NCBI GenBank assembly: GCA_963749605.1
Contig: CAVVNN010000004.1
Coordinates: 186,001-250,000, forward strand
DNA length: 64,000 bases
Origin: CAVVNN01 sp963749605
GTDB lineage: Bacteria > Actinomycetota > Thermoleophilia > Solirubrobacterales > 70-9
Reading direction: 5' to 3'
How positions within the stretch are numbered: the stretch's first letter is position 1; every line of letters begins with the position of its first letter. Position numbers and translations under genes: made by a program. Shown here piece by piece: positions 17,107-25,238 of this stretch. A model generated the notes under the pieces. That model did no database searches. It had not been told where the DNA came from and was given only the letters and a program-made list of their open reading frames with translations.

Positions 17107-17707
17107 CGGCTGGACAGGGCCTCGCCCCGGCCGGGCCAGGACGCTCCTGGTCATGGGCGTGACCGCCGTCGTCATCCTGGCGGTCTCTTACCTGGCGAAC
17201 CGGCCAGCGGCGGGCGGCGGCAGCTTCACGTCGGTTGTCCTCTCTGGCGCCGCCACGGGCCCCGCGCCGGAAATCGGCAAACCCGCCCCGGACTTCACCG
17301 CGACGACGATCGAAGGCGAAAAGGTCACGCTGAGCAAGCTTCAGGGCCATCCGGTCTGGCTGACCGTCGGCGCATCCTGGTGCCAGCCCTGTCGGGCGGA
17401 GAACCCGGATGTCGAGGCCGCCTACGAGAAGTACCGTGCACAGGGCCTGAAGGTCCTGGCGATATTCATCCAGGACAACAGGTCGGGCATCGAGGATTAC
17501 GCGCAGCGGGCCGGCCTCACGTATCCGAAGGTCGACGACTCCAACGGTCAGATCGCGTCCAGCTACCGGATCGTCGGCATCCCGTCCCACTTCTTCATCG
17601 ACAGCTCCGGGGTCCTGCGGGAGATCCGGATCTCGTCGCTCGACCCCTCGACCATGGACGAAAACCTCGCCGAGATTGGAGTTGACGTTGCCCGACCAAC
17701 CAAGTGA
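17099..17707 (+). CDS. Membrane-anchored thioredoxin-like protein (ResA/TlpA type)
   Basis: 202 residues. An N-terminal helix (about residues 15-33) anchors a thioredoxin fold. The active site is WCQPC (C95, C98) within GASWCQPCRAENP, and the cis-proline loop is seen in VGIPSHFFID. It is probably the reductant of apocytochrome cysteines, fed by CcdA. ATG 17099 overlaps the end of ccsA, and its own end overlaps the start of the nine-heme cytochrome, so the maturation and client genes are translationally linked. Confidence 0.9.
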   Translation: MASGWTGPRPGRARTLLVMGVTAVVILAVSYLANRPAAGGGSFTSVVLSGAATGPAPEIGKPAPDFTATTIEGEKVTLSKLQGHPVWLTVGASWCQPCRAENPDVEAAYEKYRAQGLKVLAIFIQDNRSGIEDYAQRAGLTYPKVDDSNGQIASSYRIVGIPSHFFIDSSGVLREIRISSLDPSTMDENLAEIGVDVARPTK

Positions 17708-19268
17708 GGGGGCTGGTGCCCCGGGCGAGCCTGAGCAGGTGCGCTACCGTCGCTTCAGCCGCATCCGCGCGCTCGGCGCCCGGCTCCCGCAGCCGCCGCG
17801 AAGCGGCCGCGGCCTCGTCGTCCTCGTGGCCGTGGTGGGGGGGCTCGGCTCGCTGGTGGCGATCGCCGGGATCAAGACGATGGAATGGACGGAGACGGCG
17901 AGCTTCTGCTCGAGGTGCCACACGATGGCCCCCGAGGCCAAGGCGTACGCGACGGGGATCCACCGCGAGGTGACCTGCGCCGAGTGCCACGTCAAACCCG
18001 GCATCGGCGGCTTGATCGAGGCGAAACTGAACGGCGCGAAACAGACTCTGGAGATCCTCACCGGGTCGTACCCGAAGCCGATCCCGGCGCCAGACCATGC
18101 CGTGCTCCCGTCCCCCAAGGACACCTGCCTGAAGTGTCACTCCCTGAGCGCGATCGCAAAAGCAGGCAGTCCGACGCAGCTGGTCTTTCATCCTCGCTAC
18201 CGCGAAGACAAGGCCAACACGCGGGAAACGGTCGCGGTGGTGGTGCGTCCAGCCGGCCTCGGCGAAGGGGGGCACAGCCGCGGCGCCCACTGGCACGTCC
18301 AGCAGAAGGTCGAATTCACGAGCCCCGACGAGCACTCCCAGAAGATCGACTGGGTCGGCGTCACCTTCAATAACGGGAAGAAGGAGCAGTTCATCGCCCG
18401 CAAGCAGGTTGGCGTCTCCAGCGACGTGCGTCCGGACATCAGGCGCCTGACGCAAGCCGAGACGACGCGACCGATGGATTGCATCACGTGCCATAACCGC
18501 GTCGGCCACGAATTCCCCAGCCCCGATCAGGCGGTCGACGAATCGATCGCCGACGGCAAGATCAGCCAATCCCTCCCCTACATCAAGCGCGAAGGGGTCT
18601 CGCGCCTCAGCAAGAGCTACGACTCGACGGGGGAAGCTGACCGGGCGATCGAAGGCATCCGCGGGCTGTACGCGGAGAAGTACCCGCTCGTCGCGAAGAC
18701 GCGCCGGGGGGACGTCAACGGAGCGGTGGACCAGCTGAAGCTGCTCTACCAGCTGGTTGCGACTCCCGAAATGAAGGAGATCTCCACCGATTACCCGAAC
18801 AACCTCGGCCACCAGTCCAGCCCCGGCTGCTTCCGCTGCCACGACGGCGCCCATTACCTGGTCGGCCCCAAGGGCCGCCTCCTGAACAAGACGATCCCCT
18901 GGGAATGCACGACGTGCCACACGTTCCCGCAGGTCGGCAGCAAGGTGGAAAGCGTGTCCCTGCTCGGCGAACCCGCCGACCACAGGTCCAAGCTCTGGGT
19001 CTTCAATCACAAGAACCAGGTCTCGAACCTCGATCCCGCCATGGGGAGCAGCTTCTGCGCGAACTGCCACGACTCCGGCGCGGCGAACGTGAACCACGAC
19101 GAGATGCTCTACCGCCATCCGCAGGCGATCGCCGACGCCGGCATCCAGGCGTGCGCGTACTGCCACCAGGAGGTCTTCTGCGCCAGGTGCCACAAGAACC
19201 CCGTCCTGGGGTCGAAGCCCTACGAACACGGCAAGGCGGACCTGTTGACCAGCGGAAGGCGAGAATGA
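17688..19268 (+). CDS. Membrane-anchored nine-heme cytochrome c, NapC/NirT-like N-terminus
   Basis: About 526 residues. TTG 17688 with GGAG close upstream is favoured over TTG 17676. One membrane helix (about residues 41-63) precedes nine CXXCH motifs: CSRCH, CAECH, CLKCH, CITCH, CFRCH, CTTCH, CANCH, CAYCH and CARCH. The first four with their spacing resemble the NapC/NirT/NrfH quinol-oxidising module; the remaining five may form a wire toward the hexaheme proteins. The natural reading is a quinol dehydrogenase that hands electrons outside. Terminal acceptor unknown. The last codons overlap the hemA-like start. Confidence 0.88.
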   Translation: MPDQPSEGAGAPGEPEQVRYRRFSRIRALGARLPQPPRSGRGLVVLVAVVGGLGSLVAIAGIKTMEWTETASFCSRCHTMAPEAKAYATGIHREVTCAECHVKPGIGGLIEAKLNGAKQTLEILTGSYPKPIPAPDHAVLPSPKDTCLKCHSLSAIAKAGSPTQLVFHPRYREDKANTRETVAVVVRPAGLGEGGHSRGAHWHVQQKVEFTSPDEHSQKIDWVGVTFNNGKKEQFIARKQVGVSSDVRPDIRRLTQAETTRPMDCITCHNRVGHEFPSPDQAVDESIADGKISQSLPYIKREGVSRLSKSYDSTGEADRAIEGIRGLYAEKYPLVAKTRRGDVNGAVDQLKLLYQLVATPEMKEISTDYPNNLGHQSSPGCFRCHDGAHYLVGPKGRLLNKTIPWECTTCHTFPQVGSKVESVSLLGEPADHRSKLWVFNHKNQVSNLDPAMGSSFCANCHDSGAANVNHDEMLYRHPQAIADAGIQACAYCHQEVFCARCHKNPVLGSKPYEHGKADLLTSGRRE

Positions 19269-20680
19269 TGGAGGCGACGCAAACACCCGTCTGTGAGGAG
19301 TGGCTGACCCTGAGCGAAGCCTGCGCGCTGGTCGGCGTATCGCCCGCCACCCTGCGCCGCTGGAGCGACAACGGAGACATCAGGACCTTCACGACGCCCG
19401 GGGGCCACCGTCGCTTTGCCCGGTCGGCGATTCTCGACTTGCTGCCCGCCCCGGTGAACGAGTCCACGATGCCGTCGCCAGACGCGGCCGACCCACCCGC
19501 CGTGGCCGGCCCGCCGGAGGCGGGGGACCCGGTGCTGCCCGGCCTCCTGGTCCTGACTACCCATGCGCGCCAGGTCCCGAGCGCGGCGCGAGAGGCCTTT
19601 GCTGCCGAGCTTGCCGCGTTGGAGCCAAGCGAGGCGACGATCGTCGTTCATACCTGCCACCGGGTCGAGCTGTATGTCGCGCGCGGCGGCGGCGACGCTC
19701 CACGGCTCCCGGAGCCGCCGCCCGGAACGCGGCGGCTGGAGGGGATCGACGCGGCCCGGCACCTCGTCGCCGTCGCCTGCGGGCTCGACAGCACCGTGCT
19801 CGGCGAGAACCAAGTTCTCCACCAGGTACGCGAGACGCTCAAGCAGCGCCGCACCGAGCATCCGCTCGACCCGGCCCTGGACCGGCTCTTCCAGATCTCG
19901 CTCCACGCGGGCCGCCGCGCCCGCAGCTGGCTCAGCGGCACCAAGCAGTCGTTGGCCGACGTCGCGCTGGAGCGGATCGCACAACGGGTCGGAGAGCCCG
20001 AGGGCCGGCCGCTGCTCATCGTCGGGGCCGGGGCCATGGGTCGTCTTGCCGCCTTCGCCGCAGCTCGGCGGGGTGCGGAGGTGATCGTCACGAGCCGCAC
20101 CGGGGCGCGGGCAGCCGCCCTCGCCCGCGAGGTCGGCGGGCGGGCGGTCCCGTTCGAAGGCGACGAGGTGGTGCCGCAGGTCGATGGCGCGCTTGTCGCA
20201 CTGTGCGGCACCTGGCGGGTTGGCGAGAAGGATGCGGGGCGGCTTGCCGAACGCGGCACGATCGTCGTCGACATGTCCTCGCCGCCGGCTGTGACGGACG
20301 CGTTCCAGGCCCGGCTCGGCGACCGCTTCGTCTCGACCGACGAGCTCGCTGGGGAATCGGGGTTCGAGCCGCAGGGAAGGCTCCGCAGGCGACTCGAAGA
20401 GCTCGTCGAGGAGTCCAGCGAGGCGTACCGTCGCTGGCTGCACTCGCGGATTGCCCTGCCGGCGATACAGGCGATCGGCGAGGCGGCGGACGAGCAGCGG
20501 CGCCAGGAGCTCGAATGGCTCTTCCGCCGGCTCCCCGATGTCGCCGAGAAGGACCGGTTGCTGATCGAGCAGATGAGCCACCGGCTCGTCGCGGGGATCC
20601 TGCACGCGCCCCGATCGGCGCTCAACACAGATGAGAACGGTGCGCTTGCGCAAGCCGCTCGGGACCTCTTCGGAACGTGA
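19265..20680 (+). CDS. hemA: Glutamyl-tRNA reductase with N-terminal MerR/BldC-type DNA-binding domain
   Basis: 471 residues from ATG 19265 (or 19268). Residues about 12-60 form an excisionase/BldC-like winged helix (LTLSEACALVGVSPATLRRW, then TPGGHRRF). After a Pro/Ala linker comes a full glutamyl-tRNA reductase: catalytic C131 in HTCHRVELY, GLDSTVLGENQVLHQV, the NADPH loop VGAGAMGRLAA and a C-terminal dimerisation helix. It makes glutamate-1-semialdehyde, the first committed heme precursor. Usual family length is 410-450, so the extra 90 residues are a real fusion in one uninterrupted frame. Its place in the cytochrome operon suggests a dedicated heme supply. Confidence 0.88.
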   Translation: MMEATQTPVCEEWLTLSEACALVGVSPATLRRWSDNGDIRTFTTPGGHRRFARSAILDLLPAPVNESTMPSPDAADPPAVAGPPEAGDPVLPGLLVLTTHARQVPSAAREAFAAELAALEPSEATIVVHTCHRVELYVARGGGDAPRLPEPPPGTRRLEGIDAARHLVAVACGLDSTVLGENQVLHQVRETLKQRRTEHPLDPALDRLFQISLHAGRRARSWLSGTKQSLADVALERIAQRVGEPEGRPLLIVGAGAMGRLAAFAAARRGAEVIVTSRTGARAAALAREVGGRAVPFEGDEVVPQVDGALVALCGTWRVGEKDAGRLAERGTIVVDMSSPPAVTDAFQARLGDRFVSTDELAGESGFEPQGRLRRRLEELVEESSEAYRRWLHSRIALPAIQAIGEAADEQRRQELEWLFRRLPDVAEKDRLLIEQMSHRLVAGILHAPRSALNTDENGALAQAARDLFGT

Positions 20681-20706
20681 AACCGAAGCAGACAAAGGAG
20701 AAGAAA

Positions 20707-21126
20707 ATGCTTCGCACCAGCCTCAGGATGCGTTTGATTGCGACCTGCGCAGCCATCGTCCTCGTCGTGGGGCTGGCGGCATGCGGTGGTGGGCAAACCT
20801 CGCCCTCCTCCTCGTCGACCGGTGCGCATGCGACCCCCGGCGACGTGGCGAGGACGGTTGTCGTCTTCAACCACGAGCCGGCGGCGCCCTCCCCGTCGCC
20901 GCTCAATCTCCACGCCGGCCTCGAGGAAGGAAAGCTCCCGGAAGGGACCGTGGAGGCAACTGTCCTCACCGACGAAGACTGTGCCCCTGACCCGCAGGGG
21001 ATCTCCCACTGCCGGAACGAAGTGCAGCTCGCCAGCGGGCAGACCTTGGTTCTTCGCCACCCCCACGAAATGCAGAAGGTGCCATGCCTGGCCCCCGGGG
21101 AAAAGGTGCTGCTGCGCCGAGCGTAG
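20707..21126 (+). CDS. Small secreted lipoprotein
   Basis: 139 residues from ATG 20707, preceded by AAAGGAG. A lipobox VGLAAC (Cys near residue 25) follows a hydrophobic stretch, then a Ser/Gly-rich linker. The mature part contains three further cysteines. No heme motif and no family recognised. It starts 26 bases after the hemA-like stop, so it is likely the last gene of the cytochrome operon. Confidence 0.7.
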   Translation: MLRTSLRMRLIATCAAIVLVVGLAACGGGQTSPSSSSTGAHATPGDVARTVVVFNHEPAAPSPSPLNLHAGLEEGKLPEGTVEATVLTDEDCAPDPQGISHCRNEVQLASGQTLVLRHPHEMQKVPCLAPGEKVLLRRA

Positions 21127-21207
21127 ACGCCCGACCCTAGGGTAGAAGGCGGTCGTTGGTTGCCAGCTACGCCCTGATGCGTTTCGACCGGCTGTGCCAT
21201 CAATTGC

Positions 21208-21229
21208 CGTTACGCCAAATTCCGAGCCG
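21208..21229 (+). promoter_or_regulatory. Putative MerR-type operator, copy 1
   Basis: CGTTACGCCAAATTCCGAGC and two further bases match 17 of 22 positions with the segment at 22581-22602 upstream of the MerR gene. An AT-rich TATTATGAT (21233-21241) just downstream is a likely -10 region for the phasin-like operon. Confidence 0.45.
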
Positions 21230-21281
21230 TTGTATTATGATACGGCTTCTCCAGGCATAAGAACTGAGAGGGGATCTGGAC

Positions 21282-21659
21282 ATGCCAACGAAGGACGCCA
21301 TGGCGACAACGGCACTCGACGACAGAGATCCCGGCCTCCTCGCCGATGAGGCGAGCGGTCCGGCGGGCAGCTCAGACGATGTGCTGGGGCAATGGCTCGA
21401 GTTGGCAATGACAGGCCAGCGAACCGCGACCGGCACCGTGCGCAAGTTCGCCGATACGGTCGACAGGCTCATCCCCATGGATGGCGTCGGGCTCCCCAAG
21501 CGGCGGGAGCTGATGAGCGCCGCCCTGGAGATGACGGAGCGTCTGGTCCAGTCCGAGTACGACCTTGTACGCAGCCTCGTGCAGAGCGCTGTGTTCGTCA
21601 ACGTTGGCGTCGACGTCGACGTGGATGTCGACGTGGCGTCGCGAGCACCTACGGCCTAG
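21282..21659 (+). CDS. Phasin-like small protein, paralog 1
   Basis: 125 residues. A disordered N-terminus is followed by amphipathic helices (TGQRTATGTVRKFADTVD; ALEMTERLVQSEYDLVRSLV) that closely parallel the next gene. This Ala/Gln/Val-rich helical pattern resembles phasins, the surface coat proteins of polyhydroxyalkanoate granules. The C-terminal VDVDVDVDV tract is odd and may be aggregation-prone or simply low-complexity. No PHA synthase is present in the window, so the assignment rests on helix pattern and the neighbouring MerR gene. Confidence 0.6.
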   Translation: MPTKDAMATTALDDRDPGLLADEASGPAGSSDDVLGQWLELAMTGQRTATGTVRKFADTVDRLIPMDGVGLPKRRELMSAALEMTERLVQSEYDLVRSLVQSAVFVNVGVDVDVDVDVASRAPTA

Positions 21660-21685
21660 GCCCAAACCGAAAAGGAGACGGTGAG

Positions 21686-21997
21686 ATGCCAACCACCAAA
21701 ACCCCGCCCACCAAGGCTTCCGAGAAGCCGGCGGTCAAGAGCACCAAGACTGACAAGAGCGCACTGGATAGAACGGCCAAGTTCTCTGAGCAGGTCCTCG
21801 AGCAGGTCGAGACCGGACAGCGCAGCGCGATCGACGCCGTGCGGAAGTTCGTCGGGTCCGTCGACAAGGCGTTGCCGTTGGCCGGCGACGGCTCCTCCAA
21901 GCCGCATGAGGTCATCGACTCGGCCTTCGAGATGTCCGATCGGCTCGTGCAGACCCAGTACGCCTTCCTTCGCGGCGTCGTGCAGGCGACACGCTGA
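21686..21997 (+). CDS. Phasin-like small protein, paralog 2
   Basis: 103 residues from ATG 21686, with AAAGGAG upstream. A Lys/Thr/Pro-rich N-terminus of about 25 residues is followed by QVETGQRSAIDAVRKFVGSV and SAFEMSDRLVQTQYAFLRGV, aligned with paralog 1. The short length and amphipathic helices fit phasin-like granule or surface-binding proteins. It starts 27 bases after paralog 1, an apparent tandem duplication within one operon. Confidence 0.62.
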   Translation: MPTTKTPPTKASEKPAVKSTKTDKSALDRTAKFSEQVLEQVETGQRSAIDAVRKFVGSVDKALPLAGDGSSKPHEVIDSAFEMSDRLVQTQYAFLRGVVQATR

Positions 21998-22053
21998 GCT
22001 GCTCGAATGGAAAGAGGCAAGGCCTCGCCTGAGTCCGGGCTCGGAGTGAGCCA

Positions 22054-22539
22054 ATGGCCTCGCAACTGAGCGTGGGCCGTAGTGCGGTCGATCGGCTCAT
22101 CGGTCTCATCGGTCTGCCCGGTGTGCTGGTCGGCTCGCTGCGAATCCTTCCGGAGATCGGCCGCCATACGGCCACCCTGTACGAGATAACCGCTCTGCTC
22201 AAGCGCATCGCCGGTGACACGGAAGCGCTGCCGCCCGTGCGCGACAACATGGCGCTCGTTGCCGAGGCGACCAGCGTCCTCGGCGCCATGGACGGCAGGA
22301 TCGCCACCATCGAAGAAGCGATGCCGGTGCTGGTCGAAGTGCAGCAGCACCTGAACCAGCTGCCGGACTCGATGGGCGGCCTGGACGAGAAAATCAGCCG
22401 CCTCAGCACCCTGATGGAGCAGATGCTGACGGCCCTCGACGGACTCGCCGCGAACGTCGAGGCGCTCCGGTCGGGCATGGGCCCACTGAACCGCCTCGCC
22501 AGCCGAGTGCCCGGCCAGAGGAGGGAAGCACAGCCTTAG
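22054..22539 (+). CDS. Helical coiled-coil protein of the phasin-like operon
   Basis: 161 residues. The N-terminal 45 residues are hydrophobic/amphipathic (VDRLIGLIGLPGVLVGSLRI); the remainder is long heptad-patterned helix with MDGRIATIEEAMPVLVEVQQ and DEKISRLSTLMEQML. It could associate with a membrane or a granule surface. No catalytic motif. Same strand and 57 bases after paralog 2, so probably co-expressed with it. Confidence 0.6.
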   Translation: MASQLSVGRSAVDRLIGLIGLPGVLVGSLRILPEIGRHTATLYEITALLKRIAGDTEALPPVRDNMALVAEATSVLGAMDGRIATIEEAMPVLVEVQQHLNQLPDSMGGLDEKISRLSTLMEQMLTALDGLAANVEALRSGMGPLNRLASRVPGQRREAQP

Positions 22540-22580
22540 AACCGGTCAGCAACTTGGCAAAACAAGGTAACAGCGAATTC

Positions 22581-22602
22581 CGTCACGTCAAATGGCGAAC
22601 CG
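22581..22602 (+). promoter_or_regulatory. Putative MerR-type operator, copy 2
   Basis: CGTCACGTCAAATGGCGAAC plus CG lies 25 bases ahead of the MerR gene and matches the element upstream of the phasin-like operon. The pair suggests that the regulator controls itself and the operon. Confidence 0.45.
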
Positions 22603-22626
22603 CCGTTCCGTGGTAGCTTTGCCGTC

Positions 22627-23364
22627 GTGGCCGGCCACGAGAACGACCTGACGATCGAAGAGCTTGCCGCGCAGACCGGGATGACGGTTCGCAACATCCG
22701 CTCCCACCGAGCGCGAGGGCTGCTTCCCGCCCCCGAGGTGCGCGATCGGGTTGGCTACTACGGGCCGCAGCACCTGGCGCGGCTGCGGACGATCCAGGAG
22801 CTGCAGAGTGACGGATTCAACCTCAAGGGGATCGAGCGCCTGCTCAACCAGAACGTCGGCGCCGCCGAGCAATTCCTGTCGTTCCGGCGCGCGCTCGACG
22901 AGTTCGACAGCGAGCAGCCGCGGACGTATACGAGGGACGAGCTGGCTGATCGGTTCGGACCCGAACTGGACGATGCGTTGAAGCAGGCGGTCGAGGCGGG
23001 GGCGCTGGTGCCGGTTGACGAGGATCGCTTCGAGGCGCCCTTTCCCTCGCTGCTGGAGGCTGCCGAGGGGGTCGTTGCCGCCGGCGTTCCCTTGGCTCAC
23101 GCCCTGACGGTGCTTGACAAGGTGCGCAGCCGGTGCAGGGCGGTTTCGCACGAGTTCGTCAAGCTCTTCCTCGAGGACATCTGGAAGCCGTTCGAAGCCG
23201 ACGGCTATCCGGAGGAGCGCTGGCCCCAGGTTCGCGAGTCCCTCGACCGGCTTCGCCCTCTCTCGCTGCAGGCGCTGGTCGCGGTCTTTCGGATGACGAT
23301 GTCCGATGAAGTCGAGAAGGCGCTGGGCAAGCAGCTAGAGCGAATGGCCAACCGCAAGGGCTGA
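22627..23364 (+). CDS. MerR-family transcriptional regulator
   Basis: 245 residues from GTG 22627. The MerR winged helix is at the N-terminus: LTIEELAAQTGMTVRNIRSH, then RARGLLPAPEVRDRVGYYGP and RLRTIQELQSDGFNLKGIERLL. The long C-terminal domain (about 160 residues) has no cysteine or histidine cluster of metal-sensing MerR proteins; it is helical and probably binds a metabolite or partner. Located after the phasin-like genes and sharing their upstream motif, it is probably their regulator. Confidence 0.85.
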   Translation: MAGHENDLTIEELAAQTGMTVRNIRSHRARGLLPAPEVRDRVGYYGPQHLARLRTIQELQSDGFNLKGIERLLNQNVGAAEQFLSFRRALDEFDSEQPRTYTRDELADRFGPELDDALKQAVEAGALVPVDEDRFEAPFPSLLEAAEGVVAAGVPLAHALTVLDKVRSRCRAVSHEFVKLFLEDIWKPFEADGYPEERWPQVRESLDRLRPLSLQALVAVFRMTMSDEVEKALGKQLERMANRKG

Positions 23365-23486
23365 GTGGCTGCGAACGCCGGGTTCATAGCCCTCACCGCA
23401 GCCAAGACGTTACGGTGGCGAGGGGATCGAGACCGGCCGCGCCGCCACCGCGCGCCCCTTTCAGCGCAGCACTCGGAGTTGCTGAG

Positions 23487-23912
23487 CTAGAAGATCTGCT
23501 TCTCGAGGAAGCCGGCCAGCAAGACCAACCAGCCGCCGATCTCAGCGGCGATCAGACTGGCCATGAAGACGTGGGTCCCCGCGATGGGATCCCGGAACTG
23601 GTTGTCGGTGTCGCGGCGCCAACCGTGGAGGACATAGCCGGCGATCGCCGCGAAGAAGTAGAACGCCATCGCAGCGGCGGCGATCATGTTGACGGCGGCG
23701 CTCCAGCCGCTCAGCTGGACGAAGGTCGCGACGAGGAGCAGCGCGAAGCTATAGAGGAGTGCGGCGCGGTGTGCGGTGTCGACGTAGGGGTGGGCGAGGT
23801 GGCTCTCGGAGGTTGCCATCTGGCGGTACTTCCAGATGCCGAGCAGCAGCGCCCAGAGGAACATCACGCCGGCCATCAGCACTACGGCCTTGGTGTCCCA
23901 GGTGAGATTCAA
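23487..23912 (-). CDS. Four-helix membrane protein of unknown function
   Basis: About 141 residues if it begins at TTG 23912; the open frame continues to 24014 but the extra N-terminus is Arg/Pro-rich and unconvincing. Four hydrophobic helices are spaced over the length, with HPYVDTAHRAALLYS and FRDPIAGTHVFMA between them. Histidines near membrane boundaries could bind a cofactor, but I recognise no family. It is convergent with the MerR gene and stands alone on this strand. Confidence 0.6.
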   Translation of the reverse strand: MNLTWDTKAVVLMAGVMFLWALLLGIWKYRQMATSESHLAHPYVDTAHRAALLYSFALLLVATFVQLSGWSAAVNMIAAAAMAFYFFAAIAGYVLHGWRRDTDNQFRDPIAGTHVFMASLIAAEIGGWLVLLAGFLEKQIF

Positions 23913-24131
23913 GGGCGCGATGCTATGGGGTCGGGTGGATGCGGGTGGCGGTCCAGCGCGTCGTTTGCCTCGAGGGCGAGCCGCAAAGGCGGGGGCGACC
24001 GCCCCGCGACGCACGACAGCATTTCAGGGCCCGAGTGATCGCAGATCCAAAAGACCTCCAGGGAACGCTCGATGCCGCCTACGCGGATGGCGCGGAGCCC
24101 GAGGAGCTACCGCGCATCGGGCACCGCTAGA

Positions 24132-24211
24132 CGGTATCCCTAGGATCTACCTAGATCAACTTCAGAGCGGCTCCACCGTTGCCTAGGGATCTGCTATAGT
24201 CCTAGGCTAGG
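24132..24211 (+). promoter_or_regulatory. CCTAGG-rich operator/promoter
   Basis: Three CCTAGG palindromes and related partial copies (CTACCTAGATC, GGCTAGG) lie within 80 bases. They flank TATAGT (24194-24199), a good -10 box. ATG 24212 starts 13 bases beyond the -10, so the leader is very short or absent. This pattern suggests autoregulation by a DNA-binding protein. Confidence 0.45.
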
Positions 24212-24616
24212 ATGAGCGAGCAGGTACATCTCCAGGTCGATCTGGCCAGCCAGGACGACATCGCGGCCAAGCTTGAGGAGGCCGAGGCGATCCTGAAAGA
24301 CAAACGTCAGGTCGCATCGGAAGCCAATGCCGAAGCTGAACATTGGGCTGATCTCGTCGGCAAGCTGAGGAGCTTCCATTCCATTGAGATTGATGAGTCC
24401 GGAACGGCGTCCGGTCGGCCTGCTCCGGCCCAGGACGCGGTCGTCCGGATCGTTGAGCGCGAAGGTCGACAGATGCGGCCGGTCGAAGTCGTAAAGGCCC
24501 TGGAAGCGGAAGGACACAAACCTGCCAGCAACGATGCGGTTAATGCAGCGCTGCATGCGGCAGCCCAAGCCGGTCGGCTGAAGCGACCGAAAGATCGACA
24601 CTATGCGCCCAACTGA
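24212..24616 (+). CDS. Small coiled-coil protein with C-terminal winged-helix-like domain
   Basis: 134 residues. Residues 15-55 form a charged helix (EAEAILKDKRQVASEANAEA). Residues 75-130 (VVRIVEREGRQMRPVEVVKA, then NDAVNAALHAAAQAGRLKR) resemble a winged-helix domain of the HARE/asx type, which packs against DNA or nucleases. No enzyme motif. It stands between a CCTAGG-rich promoter and a perfect hairpin plus tRNA, next to an integrated island. Function unknown. Confidence 0.6.
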   Translation: MSEQVHLQVDLASQDDIAAKLEEAEAILKDKRQVASEANAEAEHWADLVGKLRSFHSIEIDESGTASGRPAPAQDAVVRIVEREGRQMRPVEVVKALEAEGHKPASNDAVNAALHAAAQAGRLKRPKDRHYAPN

Positions 24617-24705
24617 GGCCGAGACAGACTTCACGCCTCTCGGAGGCGAAGAAATGATGCCGGGCGCGGGGGTCCAAACCCTGCGGTCCAAGCCGGATCA
24701 GAAGC

Positions 24706-24740
24706 CCCGGGACGAGGAGGTCGCGTCTCCTCGTCCCGGG
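24706..24740. terminator. Perfect 14-bp hairpin before tRNA-Leu
   Basis: CCCGGGACGAGGAG and its exact complement are separated by a seven-base loop, GTCGCGT. It follows the 24212-24616 gene and ends eight bases before the tRNA. No T-run. It may end transcription from the left or mark a processing site. Confidence 0.5.
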
Positions 24741-24747
24741 CACGCTC

Positions 24748-24835
24748 GGAGGGCCTCGGTATTAGGTGAACCGGACCGGCTTTAGGTGCCGGGCAACGTG
24801 GCGAACGTTTGCGGGTTCGAATCCCGCGCCCTCCG
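24748..24835 (+). tRNA. tRNA-Leu(UAG), atypical
   Basis: Acceptor stem GGAGGGC/GCCCTCC, anticodon stem CCGGC/GCCGG with loop TTTAGGT (anticodon TAG), long variable arm AACGT-GGCGA-ACGTT and T-arm GCGGGTTCGAATCCCGC are all paired. The D-arm is short and lacks the usual T8, so function is uncertain. No CCA encoded. Such divergent tRNAs often travel on mobile DNA. Confidence 0.6.
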
Positions 24836-25015
24836 TTTTCCGAAAATAGCTACAGGCAAATACTAGCCCCAATTGCCCGCAACCGTAAATGCCGGGCAAT
24901 AAGGCAACCGACGTTGCTGGCTCTTGCTGACAAGGGCGCTACAAGGGCGGGGCGCTGAATACTCGGATCCTACATCGGCCCTAAATAGTGGCTTTTGCGG
25001 GGATTTTTGGACGCG

Positions 25016-25080
25016 CCGACAGGATTCGAACCTGTGACCTTCGGTTTCGTAGACCGACGCTCTATCCGACTGAGCTACGG
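25016..25080 (-). repeat. tRNA-Arg(ACG) fragment, left attachment repeat
   Basis: 65 bases identical except one to 31236-31300, the body of the intact tRNA-Arg. The 5' acceptor strand is replaced (ACATCCG instead of GCGCCCG), so this copy cannot fold as a complete tRNA. It is the expected duplicate left by tRNA-targeted integration. Confidence 0.82.
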
Positions 25081-25133
25081 ATGTTTGCCCTGCAAATTAA
25101 TGGTTTTTGCAGAGTTTTGGGGGTCCAAAACTT

Positions 25134-25157
25134 GCTCTAGGGAACGCTCTAGGGAAC
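25134..25157 (+). repeat. Tandem 12-bp repeat at the left end of the tRNA-Arg island
   Basis: GCTCTAGGGAAC occurs twice with no gap, followed by GAAAAC. A matching pair (CTAGGGAACG, GCTAGGGAACG, then GAAACC) is at 31081-31101 near the other end, which suggests recombinase arm sites or a duplicated end. Confidence 0.6.
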
Positions 25158-25238
25158 GAAAACTCGGCGAAATCCCGACGATGACTGCTCAGACAGCCGT
25201 CGCCGTCGCCCATCTGAGGGGCGCCCCTCGCGACTCTC

